Below, piece by piece: positions 12,616 through 25,177 of a stretch of 64,000 nucleotides of DNA. The notes beneath the pieces are model-generated. The model was not told the origin of the DNA. It was given only the letters and a program-made list of their open reading frames with translations, and did not search any database. Source of the DNA: Talpa occidentalis (Eukaryota; Chordata; Mammalia; Eulipotyphla; Talpidae); contig NW_023605305.1 in the NCBI RefSeq assembly GCF_014898055.3, positions 114,920,734 to 114,984,733 of the forward strand, in the 5' to 3' direction. The translations under genes were made by a program, and so were the position numbers. How positions within the stretch are numbered: position 1 is the stretch's first letter; each line of letters starts with the position of its first letter.

Positions 12616-12885
12616 GGCCTCCCCCATGGCGCAGCGGGTTGAGCACAGCACTGTGAAGCTGTCCGCAGCCTCTGCAGCGAAGGCTCAATTCCCAGCCGGC
12701 CAGGGAGCTACCCACATGGCATGGCAAACCTCTCCTGTCTCACCCGCTGCTCCCCTCAGCTGTGTATTTCAGTTGTCTGACTGTTCTTCTCCCTTCTCTG
12801 TCCCTGGTGAATCCTCTCACCCTCCTGTGCTTCTGGCCTGTACCCCAGCTCTTATATAATAAATAAATCTTAAAGTTAAAAAATT
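12616..12885 (+). repeat. tRNA-derived SINE
   Basis: Head GGCCTCCCCCATGGCGCAGC, tRNA-like body with GGCTCAATTCCC as B box, CCACATGGCATGGCAAACC linker, TCTGGTGAATCC-like segment and an AATAAATAAATCTTAAAG tail. Confidence 0.85.
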
Positions 12886-12889
12886 AAAA

Positions 12890-13425
12890 ATAAATGAATC
12901 AGTAATTATTAAAAAAAATTAATGGTCAGTGTTGAAATACATGTTCATCATGTGTTTTCTTTGACTTCAAGTACCCTCAAGGCTTCAAAATACCCTCGAG
13001 GTAGATGGCTTGTTGGTTAATCAGGTCGCGTACCTGAATCTTTTTCATCTGAAGAGGCCTGCAACCCCGGATCAAATTGAGAAGCCCTGAGATTTTTGAG
13101 CGTCTTTCCTTCCCTCATTCTGAAATAAATTCATTGCCTCAACCTCCTACTCATAGGTAAAAATGCCCCTCTTCTACCTGCCCAACTCTATTGCCTGTGC
13201 GATACAGCAAAGGGCAGCACAGCAGGGGGAGAAGTTCTCCTTGACACTCTCAGTGTACCTGACTGGGTTGAAAATTCATCCTCCCAAGACAGATTAATAG
13301 GAGAAAAGCCCAGAATGTCCTTTCCTATCAACTGACACAAGTGTCTCCATAAGTAAGTGAAGCCCAGAAGGAACAGACTTGAGTCTTTTTATTTATTTTT
13401 TTTTTGCTAAGTGTGATGAAGAGTG
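12890..13425. other. Intergenic, no gene seen
   Basis: AT-rich. No open frame of interest and no repeat identified. Confidence 0.4.
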
Positions 13426-13429
13426 GACA

Positions 13430-13690
13430 GTTGTGTAGAAAGATAACAGGCTCTGGAGTTTGGAATCCAGTGTTTCCATTTTCCTAGTACCTATTATATG
13501 CCAGGCCCAGTTGTCAGTGCTTAGACACCTTCATCTTCACTAGGTATTTTCACCAAGCTACAGATAAGGAAACAGGTGCAGAAAGATTAAGGAAAGGAGA
13601 CAGTTCAACATCACATAGGGAGTGAGTGAATTAAACAGATTAAGTTCGAGTCAGTCTGATTCCAGACCCCATGCTCTTAATCCTAATGAG
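13430..13690 (+). repeat. MIR SINE relic
   Basis: Contains the MIR core and flank pattern: TATTATATGCCAGGC, CTACAGATAAGGAAACAGG, AACATCACATAGGGAGTGAG and GATTCCAGACCCCATGCTCT. Old and diverged. Confidence 0.7.
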
Positions 13691-14039
13691 AAATGAAAAC
13701 TCTCCAAAGAGCACATAAGCAACTTACTGATGATCCGTCCATCTGCTCCCTGGAGAGAGTTGCACAGAAAGCCACACTATAAAGAGAAAGACACCTGTGG
13801 CACATGGAGACCAGTGACCACAGTGGCTGGTATTAGCCTAGATGGCCCGACGCAGCCATCTCTGCTTTAAGAAAACTCGAAGCACAGGAAGCGGACATTC
13901 ACTTGAGGGTCAGGGTGACCCTCAAGTCTGCCCCAGACCGCATGGCTTCTGAGATTGGCTTTTCTGTTTTCATCTCCATTTGGCTGATTTCTGTTTCCAC
14001 AATCACGTTAGCCTAGAAGCTAACCAGGTGCCTTAGGGT

Positions 14040-14512
14040 CTGTTTCCTTGTCTGGTCTAAACCTGCAAGGTCTCACCCTGATGATCTCTAACCTCATGTT
14101 CTGCTCTGCTCATTGCCCTGTGAGCACTAATATTCTATTTTTTGCAGTTCCTCCCATCTCCCTGAGCAAGCCCTGGTGCGTTCTCCTCCTCTGGACCCGT
14201 TCTCCTCCTCCGGACAATCACAGCTGGGAACACTCTTCCTTCCTAGTCTTGTCTGATCTTATCCTAAAAGACCTCAGGGAGGCCTTCCTAAGGCCCAGCA
14301 ATAAGTTAGGCCTCCCTCCATTATACTCTCCTGATGCGCACTTCCCCCTAACACTGGCCACACTCTATTATAGCTTATTATCTGTCTGTCCTTCTAGCCA
14401 CAGAAGGTAGAAGCCACACTGTTCTGTGTTAAGCCAGCATCCTCGGGGACCAGCAGATAGCTTGGATCTAATAAATTCTCAATAATTGAATGAAAGAATG
14501 AACCAGTGACAT
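14040..14512 (+). repeat. L2 LINE 3' relic
   Basis: Pyrimidine-rich L2 3' sequence ending in the L2 tail pattern TAATAAATTCTCAATAATTG AATGAAAGAATGAA near 14470-14502. No coding capacity. Confidence 0.6.
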
Positions 14513-14622
14513 CACACCTAACAATGCTTAGGAGTCAGAGAAGTGAAATGGACCTAGAGAGTATTTCTTCTAGAACTTAATAATATTAATACTCAGTAAA
14601 TATTTATAAAATTAGTAGGACA

Positions 14623-14890
14623 GGGCCTCCCAGGTGGCGCAAGGGGTTAAGACACAACCTATGAAGCTCTCCACAGCCACTACAGCACAAGATGGATCCC
14701 CACCTGGCCAAGGAGCCACCCACAGGGCACAGCAGACCTCTCCTGCCTCCTGTTGCTCTCCCCAGCAGTGTATTTCAGTTGATCCACCTGTTCTGCTCCC
14801 CACTCTGTCTCTGGTGAGTCCTCTCACCCCCCACACCTCCGGCCTGTACCCCAGCTCTTGTATGCATAAATAAATAAATCTTTAAGAAAA
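14623..14890 (+). repeat. tRNA-derived SINE (GTTAAGAC subtype)
   Basis: Head GGGCCTCCCAGGTGGCGCAA followed by GGGGTTAAGAC, the subtype also seen at 47125 and 56593. Ends in ATAAATAAATAAATCTTTAAG. Confidence 0.9.
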
Positions 14891-14911
14891 GAATTAGTAT
14901 GCACAGATTTT

Positions 14912-15013
14912 TTTTTTTTTTTTTTTGTGGGACCCCTGCCAGTGGCCAGGGATCAAACTGGCGCTGCAGAGGCAGCAGGCAGGCAGCTCAACCACTGTGC
15001 CACCAGGGGAGGC
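14912..15013 (-). repeat. 5' tRNA part of the SINE with perfect TSD
   Basis: A roughly 100-base copy holding only the tRNA-like half and a T run. TATGCACAGATTTT occurs on both sides (14898-14911 and 15014-15027), a perfect 14-base duplication, so this short form inserted as such. Confidence 0.85.
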
Positions 15014-15509
15014 TATGCACAGATTTTCAATCACCCATGTGAAATGAATGAAGCCTAGTGCAGCTGCTCTCTGGGATAGGCGCTCAGTGAAGGGTCAATA
15101 CCTGAAACCTGAACAGCTGCCCCTCAGACCTACTCCCTGGGGCAGAATTACTGATCCACCATGTTGGGAGCTTGTTAGCCTCCCTCTTAAAGGAACAGGG
15201 GTCCCTAGGCCACACTGGGAAACCAAACACAGCATGAAAATAAAGTTTTATATTTTTCACTTTCAACTGAGTCAAACAGGCAGTGAGAGAGGCCACTAGA
15301 GGTTTGTGAGCAGGCGCAGATGAGGTCAGGTCTGCACTCTAGATGACCTTGGCTGCAAGACCCAGACTGGACGGGAAAGGTGTACAGTTCAGGAGAACAG
15401 AGGGCAAACCCTAACACTTTCTCCCGCTGGATAGATTAGGCATTTGTAATTTGTCTCATGCCCCACATGAGTTCCTTCCCACCTGAAAGTTTATCATGTC
15501 CGTCTATGG

Positions 15510-15960
15510 AACCACCAGGACACAAATCAGAGTCCATAAAAAAGTGGAGAAAAGACTAGAAATAACCCAACTACCCATCAACAAGGGAATGGAGTAATAC
15601 ATGTAGCACAGTCTCACCATAGTACACTATTCAGCAACAAAAAAAAAAAGTGATATGACTCATACAACAAATAATTCTCAAAATAAGTTTAATTGTGTGA
15701 GGAAAGCCTGACACATGATACACACTATTATCCCATGTACATAAAATTCTAGAAAATGTAAGCTATCAAAAATGACAGAAAGCAACCAATGGTTGCCCAA
15801 GGGACAGGAATGAATGGGAGCGGAGGACATCGGCGAAGGGCCAGAGGAGAGAACTCTGAGTGCACAAGGACACTCGCGGAGAGGGGTGATGGGGATGTTC
15901 ATCATTTTGATTGTAGTGAAATTTCCATATAGATATATTTATACTTAAAACATCGCAAAT
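15510..15960 (+). repeat. L1 3' end relic
   Basis: Recognisable L1 3' sequence: AACCCAACTACCCATCAACA, TACACTATTCAGCAACAAAA, AGCAACCAATGGTTGCCCAAGGG and GGGGTGATGGGGATGTTCAT, in sense orientation. Confidence 0.75.
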
Positions 15961-16149
15961 TGTTCTTTAAATATATGCCTTGGTAAAGCGGATTGAAGTA
16001 GCGGTAGGTTAACGGGTGTCATTTGAGCTGGAAGACATGGTCTTGGCTTGCAGGAAAGCATTGGCCAAGTCAGAAGGAAGGGGCAGGCCAGTCCTAACCA
16101 CCTGAATAAGTTATTTAACTTCTCTGAGAGTCAGTTGTAGGGGCAGGAC

Positions 16150-16560
16150 GGGCACAGAGCAGGTTTTCTATGATCCGAGCAGACGGGTGAAGGAGTCGTC
16201 CTGGAGCCTTCGGTGGTTTCTGCAGGCTTATTATTGGGATTTACCAGGTACACGGCAGGCAGGGGTGCCGGGGGGGTCGGGAGGCTGGCAGGCCTCCCAG
16301 CTCCTAGCAAGTCCTCACTCTTCCTGGGCTCTCCAGCCTTCTCTGGTGGCCTTTACTTCTCTGCTCCTTTCACTCTGCTGCTCCGCTCTCTTCTTTAGCT
16401 CTCTCATTCTGCTGGCGTCCCCATGGCCCCACCCTTATAAGGCCAGTCCCTCAGCCCGCATGCCCACACCCCACTCCAGGTGCCCGCCATCAGGCATGTG
16501 TTCAGGACCGCAGGGATCCATCATCCATCCTAATGGCAGGAGGGCAGAAAAGCCTGATAC
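16150..16560. repeat. LTR-like repeat, copy A (partner 43550-43960)
   Basis: Collinear with 43550-43960: both carry a CAGGTT.T.TAT start, GGCTGG.AGGCCTCCCAGC-type and TCTGGCCTTCTCT-type blocks, then CAGGTG.CCGC.ATCAGGCA. Neither has coding capacity. The length and internal TATAAGG-like motif suggest a solo LTR, but the family is unknown to me. Confidence 0.5.
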
Positions 16561-16599
16561 TTTTTTACCTTACCCTACATCAGTTTAGGGTGGTCACAA

Positions 16600-16735
16600 T
16601 AGAACCCATCTGAAGTGGTGGCTGTGAAGATTAAATGAGGCGAAGCATGTAAACCACGAGCAGAGGAGCAGTTGAATAGCAAAGTGCTCAATGAGTGGCA
16701 GGAAATTATAACAATTATTACTGCAACCTAAGCAG
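16600..16735 (-). repeat. MIR relic
   Basis: Reverse MIR pattern: GAAGATTAAATGAGGCGAAG, GTAAACCACGAGCAGAGGAG and AAAGTGCTCAATGAGTGGCA. Confidence 0.55.
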
Positions 16736-17220
16736 GGGCTGAAATAGTTTACAGATGTTTAAGCAGAACTGATGGGAGTTTTTTGGTTTTTTTTTAGGAT
16801 CGATCTAATTACCACTAGTTACTTTCTCTCCAAAGTTAAACTGCCTCTTTTCCCTTCTCTCATTCTGTAACTGCCCTCCTAGTAAGTTCCACGTCCGGGG
16901 GAGGCCACAACCAGTAGCGGTGTGAGTAAAGGGTGCCCAGTGGTGAGCCCTATGGCTGTGGGGACCAAGGAATCTGAGTTGAGCAATAGCCTCTGGGATG
17001 AAGAACCAGAGTTCCTCAGTCCCATCCTCAAGGTTTTCAGCCACCACCACCTGGGCCCCCAGAATCATATCCAGGGAGCATCCTGAAGACAATAAAGCGG
17101 GTAGTATTTCCTCTTGGTTTTAATATTAAAGCAGATATATGCACCCCCAAATCTGGGAGGTGGAGAAGGCCAGATTTTCAGAGTGAGCTTGCTTTCTTAG
17201 GTTCCTTACACGCTGCTTCA
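16736..17220. other. Intergenic, no gene seen
   Basis: Holds a 95-codon minus-strand frame (16805-17092) without recognised homology or splice context. Nothing else. Confidence 0.4.
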
Positions 17221-17224
17221 TGCT

Positions 17225-17365
17225 TATTCAGTCTCTGGAGATTCTGATAAGCCTCTCTGTGCCTCAATTTCTTCATCTGTAAAACAGGAGTTAATAACAG
17301 TAGCTATTTTTCTGAAGATGCAATGAATCAATGAGTGTAAACAGCCCAGAACACCATCTGATACA
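17225..17365 (-). repeat. MIR relic
   Basis: Contains CTCTCTGTGCCTCAATTTCT TCATCTGTAAAACAGG, the reverse of the MIR signature, followed by a diverged tail. Confidence 0.65.
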
Positions 17366-17472
17366 TTTAAATGGTCGACTTTAAGGACTTTACCTCTTAT
17401 TATGCTTCTTCAGTGCTGAGGTGTTGCCCAATTACCAAACATTAACAGTTTCCTTATAAGAAGCTATTTCAG

Positions 17473-17755
17473 GGCCTCCCCGGTGGCGCAGCGGTTGAGC
17501 GCTGGGTTGCGAGGCTGCCCGCTGCCTCTGCGGCGCCGGTTCGATTCCGGCTGCTCCCCGGCCACCGGAGGAGGGTCCCACATGGCGTGCAGACCTCCCC
17601 TGCCGCCCGCTGCTCCCCCCAGCAGTGTACCTCGGTCCTTCTGCCTGCTCTGCTCCCCGCTCTGGCTCTGGTGAATTCTCTCACCCTCCCGCGCTTCTGA
17701 CTGTACCCAGTGCAAGTACGAACAAACAAATAAATAAATAAATAAAACATGCCTC

Positions 17756-17785
<30 letters not shown>
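17473..17785 (+). repeat. Young, full-length tRNA-derived SINE
   Basis: The best-preserved copy. It starts GGCCTCCCCGGTGGCGCAGC, with A box TGGCGCAGCGG and B box GGTTCGATTCC at pol III spacing, a GC-rich linker, a TCTGGTGAATTCTCTCACCC segment, AAATAAATAAAT and a pure run of about 27 A. The flank AAGAAGCTATTTCAG is perfectly duplicated at 17458-17472 and 17786-17800. Low divergence and an intact tail imply recent insertion. Confidence 0.95.
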
Positions 17786-17789
<4 letters not shown>

Positions 17790-17962
17790 AGCTATTTCAG
17801 CCCCTGTGGGGTAAAAGTGATTTTGGCCATGGGTTTATCCTCCAACTCAGAGGCATCCTGCTTCTCCACAGAGCAGTTAGTACTGTACCTATTAATTTCA
17901 TTCAACTAGAAAAGATACTGCAGATAGAAGAATCCAGTCAAGCTTTTTAATTAATTGGTAAC

Positions 17963-19512
17963 TTTATTAACAACAGCATCTAAACACAGGTAAGAACACA
18001 CACGAAGGGAACACAAGACTCATGCCTTCTTTGATAATGTCTGGTGCTCTTCTGGATTCAGGAAACGCCTGCAACGAACTCAGGACCCATCAGCCAAGAG
18101 CAAAACTGAATAACTGATCAGCCCCTAAGCCAATATAAAGGCTTAGGTAGATGGAGCCTCTGTAATCACACCAAGTAAAACTAAACTGCAAGAATCCTCC
18201 CACCTGAGGATGTGAGTGGACGATGCCCACTGCACAACCAACGACCAATCCCTTTGCCTCTCTGAAAGGGACCTCACCGATGCCCACCTTGCAAGATCTA
18301 CCCTCGTCTCCTGAAAAGTAAATGAGGTGGTGCGTATAAATTAAACGTGTAAATTTCCTTTGGGAAGAGGATCAAGTTAGAGAAGGGCGAAGAACTAACG
18401 CTGCAAATTTATGATTCCCAAAAAAGGCGCCTAAAGGGAAGACCTACTGCAGCCACTTCCCGCACGACCCCGAAACACCATCACGGGCGGCCTCCCCGCT
18501 GCTGCCCTGCAACGACCAGGCGCAGAGCTGGGCAGGCGCTTCAGGAACATCTCCACGCGCCTCCGCCTTCACATCCCCTCCGGGGTGAGGCGCACTCGCC
18601 CGCCCGCGGCGGTGACGAAGGGCGGGGAAAGCGATGCCCCCCGAGTGATCTCCGCGCGCCGGGCGCGGGTGGGCGCTGTCGCTGCAGTGGACCCCGCCGG
18701 GAGTCGGGGCGCGAGGGGCTTGAGGAAGACAAGGGGAGACACCCCCGGCTCCTGCACAGCCGCGAGGACAATGCAGCCGCGAGCGGCCGGCGGGGCGGCA
18801 GGGCGCCCCCCGCCAACTAACGGGCGCGCCGGGACGGGCGCGGGGGTGCCTGGATGGAGCCCAGGGACCGCGCGCCGCAGCGGCCTGACCGGGGCTCGCG
18901 AGGGAGGCGGAGACGCAGGAACGACACATCGAGAAGCATTTCAACACCGCACAGGGAGCGGCGCGAGCCGGGAGCTGTGAACGCCGGCGGCGCGCGCGGG
19001 CCTCTGAACACCCGCGCCGTCCAGCGCAGCAGGGCTGAGGCCCGGGCGCCACGGCCCGACACGCCGGGGCCCACCGCAGGCGGCGTCGCGCGGGGAGTCT
19101 CCGGGTGGCGCAGTGTTCGCGGGACCCGGGATCGGCGTCCTGAGGTGCGTCATCTCCGCCTCGCATCGCGACGACCGCCCCGGAGCCGCCAGGACAGCCC
19201 GGGCCGGGGCGCCGGCGCTCAGCGCCCCGCTTACAAGTGACTCGGGAAAGCCAAGCGTGGCAGGTTCGGGGCGCGCCCCAGACTCAGAGCAAAGCCGCTT
19301 ACGCGCCAGGAGCCTCGAGGCGGAGGCTGGAGAAGCTGCGCGCGCCGCCCCGAGGGGCTTTTGCCAACTGGAGCAACTTAGTGGGAAGTAACTGGGAGCG
19401 AGGCCGTGAACAAAGCTCTTTCTGGTGACCCGGTGGTGGCTCTGAAAAGAGCCTTTGGAGCCAAGCGGCCGGCGGGCGTCTGGGCGAGCGCCGCGTCCCG
19501 GGTGGCGGGGAC
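17963..19512 (-). other. Probable long 3' UTR of H2BC21 (polyadenylated form)
   Basis: Reading the minus strand beyond the H2B stem-loop, the first good poly(A) signal is AATAAA at 17968-17963, about 1.55 kb past the stop. Human H2BC21 is known to make a roughly 2 kb polyadenylated mRNA besides the stem-loop form, so this stretch is likely its extended 3' UTR. Most of 18540-19400 is CpG-rich with no separate gene recognised; the long frames there are compositional. Confidence 0.5.
19411..19453 (-). promoter_or_regulatory. H2B 3' stem-loop and histone downstream element
   Basis: Minus strand reads GGCTCTTTTCAGAGCC (19453-19438) followed by CCAGAAAGAGCTTTG (19425-19411). The first is the SLBP hairpin and the second is an excellent U7 snRNA pairing element. 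Confidence 0.95.
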
Positions 19513-20610
<1,098 letters not shown>

Positions 20611-20639
20611 GCGCTGACAAAGTAAAACCAAAGACCAAA

Positions 20640-20655
20640 GGCTCTTTTTAGAGCC
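20640..20655 (+). promoter_or_regulatory. Histone 3' stem-loop (H2AC20)
   Basis: GGCTCTTTTTAGAGCC: the six-base stem is intact and the loop is TTTT instead of TTTC. A purine-rich AAAAAAAGAGCT at about 20669-20680 is the likely U7 site. Confidence 0.93.
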
Positions 20656-20721
20656 ACCCAGGTTTTCAAAAAAAGAGCTAATGCGCTGTTCCGTGACCAG
20701 CCCCTCGTTTGACACTTTGGT

Positions 20722-20737
20722 GGCTCTTAAAAGAGCC
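20722..20737 (-). promoter_or_regulatory. Histone 3' stem-loop (H2AC21)
   Basis: Minus strand GGCTCTTTTAAGAGCC with loop TTTA. The following minus-strand bases lack a clear AAAGAGCT element, unlike the other histone genes here. Confidence 0.9.
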
Positions 20738-20767
20738 TTTGGGTGAGTGGGGGTGCCAACCTCCTAA

Positions 20768-21420
<653 letters not shown>

Positions 21421-24400
21421 GTTGTTAAAGGGAAGACGCGCGGACGCCGGCGCGGCTTGTTTGTGCTTCACTACGTGGCGGTTGTTTTCCGGCCGAGGCC
21501 GGGGCCTCCCAGGGAGGGCCGAGGCCGCCACTCCCGCCTTCGGGCCTTTCCGGCCGGTTTTCGCGGCGCCCTGATTACCCCCCAGGCCCCGCCCTCGGCG
21601 TGGCGTCACCGCAGAGCCCCCGACGGGTGCGCCGCCCGGGCCGGCTCCATCCGGGCAGTCGCCGCCCCGCCCGCGCGCCTCTGCGCCGGGGCCGCGTGAC
21701 CGCGCCCGCGCGGGGAGCCTCCCCGCTCGCCTGCAGGCGGCGCCGCGGCGCGTGGAAACGCCCTCGGGCTTGCAGGATGTCGCCCTCCGCCCGGCCGGGA
21801 CGGGGCGCGGGCCCCCCTGCCTTCCCCGAGGCCGGGCGGTGGGCTGGTCCCCGTTACACGAAGACGGCTGGGAAAGCGGCAGAAGCCCGCGCGGGCCGCG
21901 CCCGGCGGGGAGAACTCGCGGGGCCTGGAGCCCTGTGAGGGCGTCGGGATCGAAAAACCCTCTAAAGCGGCTCCACCGAGGAGCAGGAAATCGTGAAAGT
22001 GCTGAAGGCACAAGAAAAGTCAGAAAGCTAAATTTAAAGTGACGCTTTTCTAAGGAATAAAATTTAAAAGCGCATTCTGTTACAAACACACTCTAGTCAT
22101 GTCCTCATCCGATTCCTCGGCCCTCCCGAAATCTGAGCGTCTCTCCGGGCTCTGTGTCCCTCTCCACCGGCCTCCTTCGCTCTTCACTCCCATTGCTCTG
22201 CACATCCTAATTTGTTTCAGAAGTTCACACCCTTATTCCTGCTGACTGTCCCAACAACCTGTCCAAAGAGAACGCATCCAAACAACCACCCTCGGCCCCG
22301 CTTCGCTCTCCCTGGACCGCACCGACGATCTCCCAGGAACCTCCGCCAGAGTCTGTGCTTCCCTGCATCTCAGCAACTTCTCTCTCCGGCCTTTCTCTCC
22401 ATGCTCCTCCTGCTGCCTCCTCATCCCTCTCCGACTTCAGCAACAGCCCCCGCAGACGCGTTTGCTAATCCACCATCTGCCCTTCACAGAAGTCTTTCCT
22501 GAAGGTTCTGTTTCTTCCTCCTCGGCTTCCCATTCCTAGAAGTTCTACAACCCCCAACAGTCTTCACCCTTTCCTGAGTATTCTGAGGACGCAATAGAGA
22601 AAAGAAGACTTGCATTATGTTCCTGGAGCCTCTCGCTTATTCTCAACTTTACTCAACCACACTTACCAAGTACTTGCTACTTGGTAGCATGAGAAGAGGC
22701 AGTTATTGGAGGGAAATATCTATTACTAGAAGTGAATGAATTTGCGTTCTGGACAATTCATAAATTTCTTGTTTATCTCGTTAGGGTGAGTCTCTCCCAA
22801 AGAAACCAGTCCACTGAAAGTTCTGATACTGTCAGCTTCTTAAAACTACAGGGTCTGAACCCAAATAGTGGGGATCCTATCACAACTCTGATACCCTGAG
22901 AAAGGCCCTGCTTGAGGGACTAGTTAGCCCTCCCTCCCCCATCTATACTCTTCTATCACAGCAATCCTGGGCTATTAGGAAGAATGAAGGGAAAAGATAT
23001 TGTTACATAAAGGCATAATTATGTGAAAAGCCCTCTGCTAGGAGCACCTATCAAGCAGATATACTTGTTTCATAGATAAGGGAACTAAGGTTCACGTTGC
23101 TACGTACAAAGACATGATTAGAACCCAAGTCTGTCTGACTCAAAGATTGTGCTCTTTTACCTTTTCATTCACACTGTTTCACTAACTACTGATAGATATT
23201 GAGCTTCACAAACTCACTTTTCCCAGCCTCCCTTTCTTCCTCTGGAGGAAGGGAGAGAAAGAATGAATGTGAATAGGCTGATACTTTAGATTCCATCCAG
23301 CTATAAAACCTTGTTAGAGAAGTCTAGCTAGGCCAATAGCCTACAAATTAAATTCTACCAGGCTCAAGCTCAATTACTATCTATTGGTCCCCAGCGGTCA
23401 TTTCCCAACATTCTCACCAGAGCCATTAGAAAATAAAAGAGAGCAGGCCATTTGTAAAAAGCACACACAGTCACAAACAAAGTCTGGATCTTATTTCTTT
23501 TAACACCTCTGGGATTTTAGCCAAAAGCAACCGAGTTTCTTCCCAGGAAATCTAGTTAATCAAATATTTATCTTGGACTCTAGCTCCATTCTGAAACCAT
23601 AGTGGTCATGATGGTCATTTGCTCTTTCTTCTTGTATTCTAAGAATGTCAAGGTGGGGTGGCAACAGGGGGACAAAAGTACCCCTACCCATTTTGAACAA
23701 GGAAAAAGAAAAAAGCCAGTATTTCAATTGACAAGTTGTGTTTCAGGGCCCAGACACTGTTCACTATCTTCAAGACATTCAAGACATTGCCTGGACCAAA
23801 ACCAGCCATGGACAACAAAAGATGCCAGACAACATTCAGAAGCAAGGGGTCTCAGTCAGTTCAGGATCCAAATTCAAGTTTAACCACGATTTAGCAGAAA
23901 GCAACCGATCAGACTCTACCAATTTGCATTTTCTACATTTGTTCTTCCACCTCATAAATACTGCCCAAAGTCCCATCCCTGGAGACACTGACTTGAGAAT
24001 CTTACCTCCTACTGTAGTAGGAGGGGTCTCATTAGCTCCCCACTGCTCCTTAGACAAAGACACACCCCTCCTAGCAAGGTCCAGGTGGTGTGAGTCCTGT
24101 CCTCCCCATTACCATCATCCTGTGGGAGGGACGTGGGGGGGGGGCGCCAATCACGCCTAACTACACTAGAAAAAAACACACACCCTCGCCGCCGCCCCCC
24201 ACCCCGCGTCGCTAACCCCCTGGCCTTTGCATGTGCAACTCCACAGTCTCACTATGAAGGACTGCTAAGAGGCTGTCATGCTCTTTTTTAGACTGTTCTC
24301 TAAAATCTCAGAAGTTTTCTCTGCCCCCAAGTCTGGGCAGCATGCCGCCTGGCCACTGGTCGTCGGCCCAACATGGTACACTGACGATTGCCACCGCAAT

Positions 24401-24680
24401 TGCCCGCTCACTTGCGCATAACTAACTGGAAACATAAAGTCTTTGTTCGCCGGTGACCAGGACTGGTTCGGCGCACAGTAATCATGAATTCAATAACTGC
24501 AAGGAACTTCCATGTTCTCGTATGTGCGACAGAGGAGCTGGGCTAGATGACCTACAAAAATGTGTTGCAATAAAATGGGTCAAAGAATTCCAGTCTCAAT
24601 TGCGCCCGTATCCGCTCTGCCCTGCTTTCCTGTGTGTCCGCAGCCCGACCCACGCCGGCCACGGTTCCGGTGGGGCCCCG
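21421..24680. other. Intergenic between H2AC21 and BOLA1
   Basis: 21421-21950 is CpG-rich continuation of the histone island. 22080-23000 and 23180-24660 are unique-looking, with no supported gene. A MIR relic is listed separately at 23030-23170. A short direct copy pair CTCCTACTGTAGTAGGAGG at about 24005-24023 is an inverted repeat. Confidence 0.45.
23030..23170 (+). repeat. MIR relic
   Basis: TTTCATAGATAAGGGAACTA AGG, ATTAGAACCCAAGTCTGTCTGACTC and TGTGCTCTTTTACC follow the MIR 3' half. Confidence 0.7.
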
Positions 24681-24795
24681 GCGCCCTCCTACTACACTTC
24701 CCGTGATCCTCGGCGCCCTCCTACTACACTTCCCGTGATCCTCGGCGCCCTCCGCGTCTATCTTCGGCGGCCAGGACTCCATTTCCCAGCATGCC
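24681..24795 (+). promoter_or_regulatory. BOLA1 promoter with tandem ZNF143-like sites
   Basis: A 32-base unit (GCGCCCTCCTACTACACTTC then CCGTGATCCTCG) occurs twice in tandem at 24681-24712 and 24713-24744, with a partial third start. Each unit holds ACTACACTTCCCGTGATC, close to the ZNF143/THAP11 motif ACTACAATTCCCAGCATGC. A third site, ACTCCATTTCCCAGCATGCC, at about 24777-24796 matches the motif better. Confidence 0.75.
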
Positions 24796-24799
24796 GCGG

Positions 24800-24878
24800 G
24801 GCGCGAGGCCCGCGCTTCGCCCTGGACGCCTGACCTGGTTCCCGAGCGACGGCCGCGGTCGCTGAGCCCGAGCGGAAG
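24800..24878 (+). other. BOLA1: BOLA1 exon 1 (noncoding), approximate start
   Basis: The 5' UTR exon is inferred from the donor AAG|GTAGAGG after 24878 and an acceptor CCCCAG before 25172. The transcription start is not visible and is placed just past the ZNF143-like cluster. Confidence 0.5.
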
Positions 24879-25177
24879 GTAGAGGGTCCGGCCCGGGGTT
24901 CCGCGGGGCCCTGGTCCGTCCAGAAGCCCCGGGCTGCACGTGCGCCCCAGGCCGCTTCCGGCCTCTGCTCGCGAATCCCTTTAGTAACGACGCGCTCGCC
25001 CGCGAGCCCCGCTACCCCTCACCCGCCGCTGCCCGCCGCGGGGCCCGGAGCCCCCGTCACGCAGGAGCGGGCGCCGGGGGGCCCCTCGGGGGGGTGGGGG
25101 GCGGGCAGGACGGGGCGGGGGCGGCCGGGGCGCTCACCTGACCTCCCTGCCGCCCGCGTCCTCGTCCCCAGCAGCCG

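Noticed and set aside
16805..17092. 95-codon minus-strand frame
   Set aside because: Reasonable amino-acid composition but no recognised homology, promoter, splice site or poly(A) signal.
17473..17560. tRNA gene
   Set aside because: A and B boxes are present, but the sequence is the head of a SINE, with no good cloverleaf and a SINE tail and target duplications.
24005..24023. Inverted repeat CTCCTACTGTAGTAGGAGG as a terminator or operator
   Set aside because: Short palindrome in intergenic DNA of a mammal; no gene next to it and likely chance.
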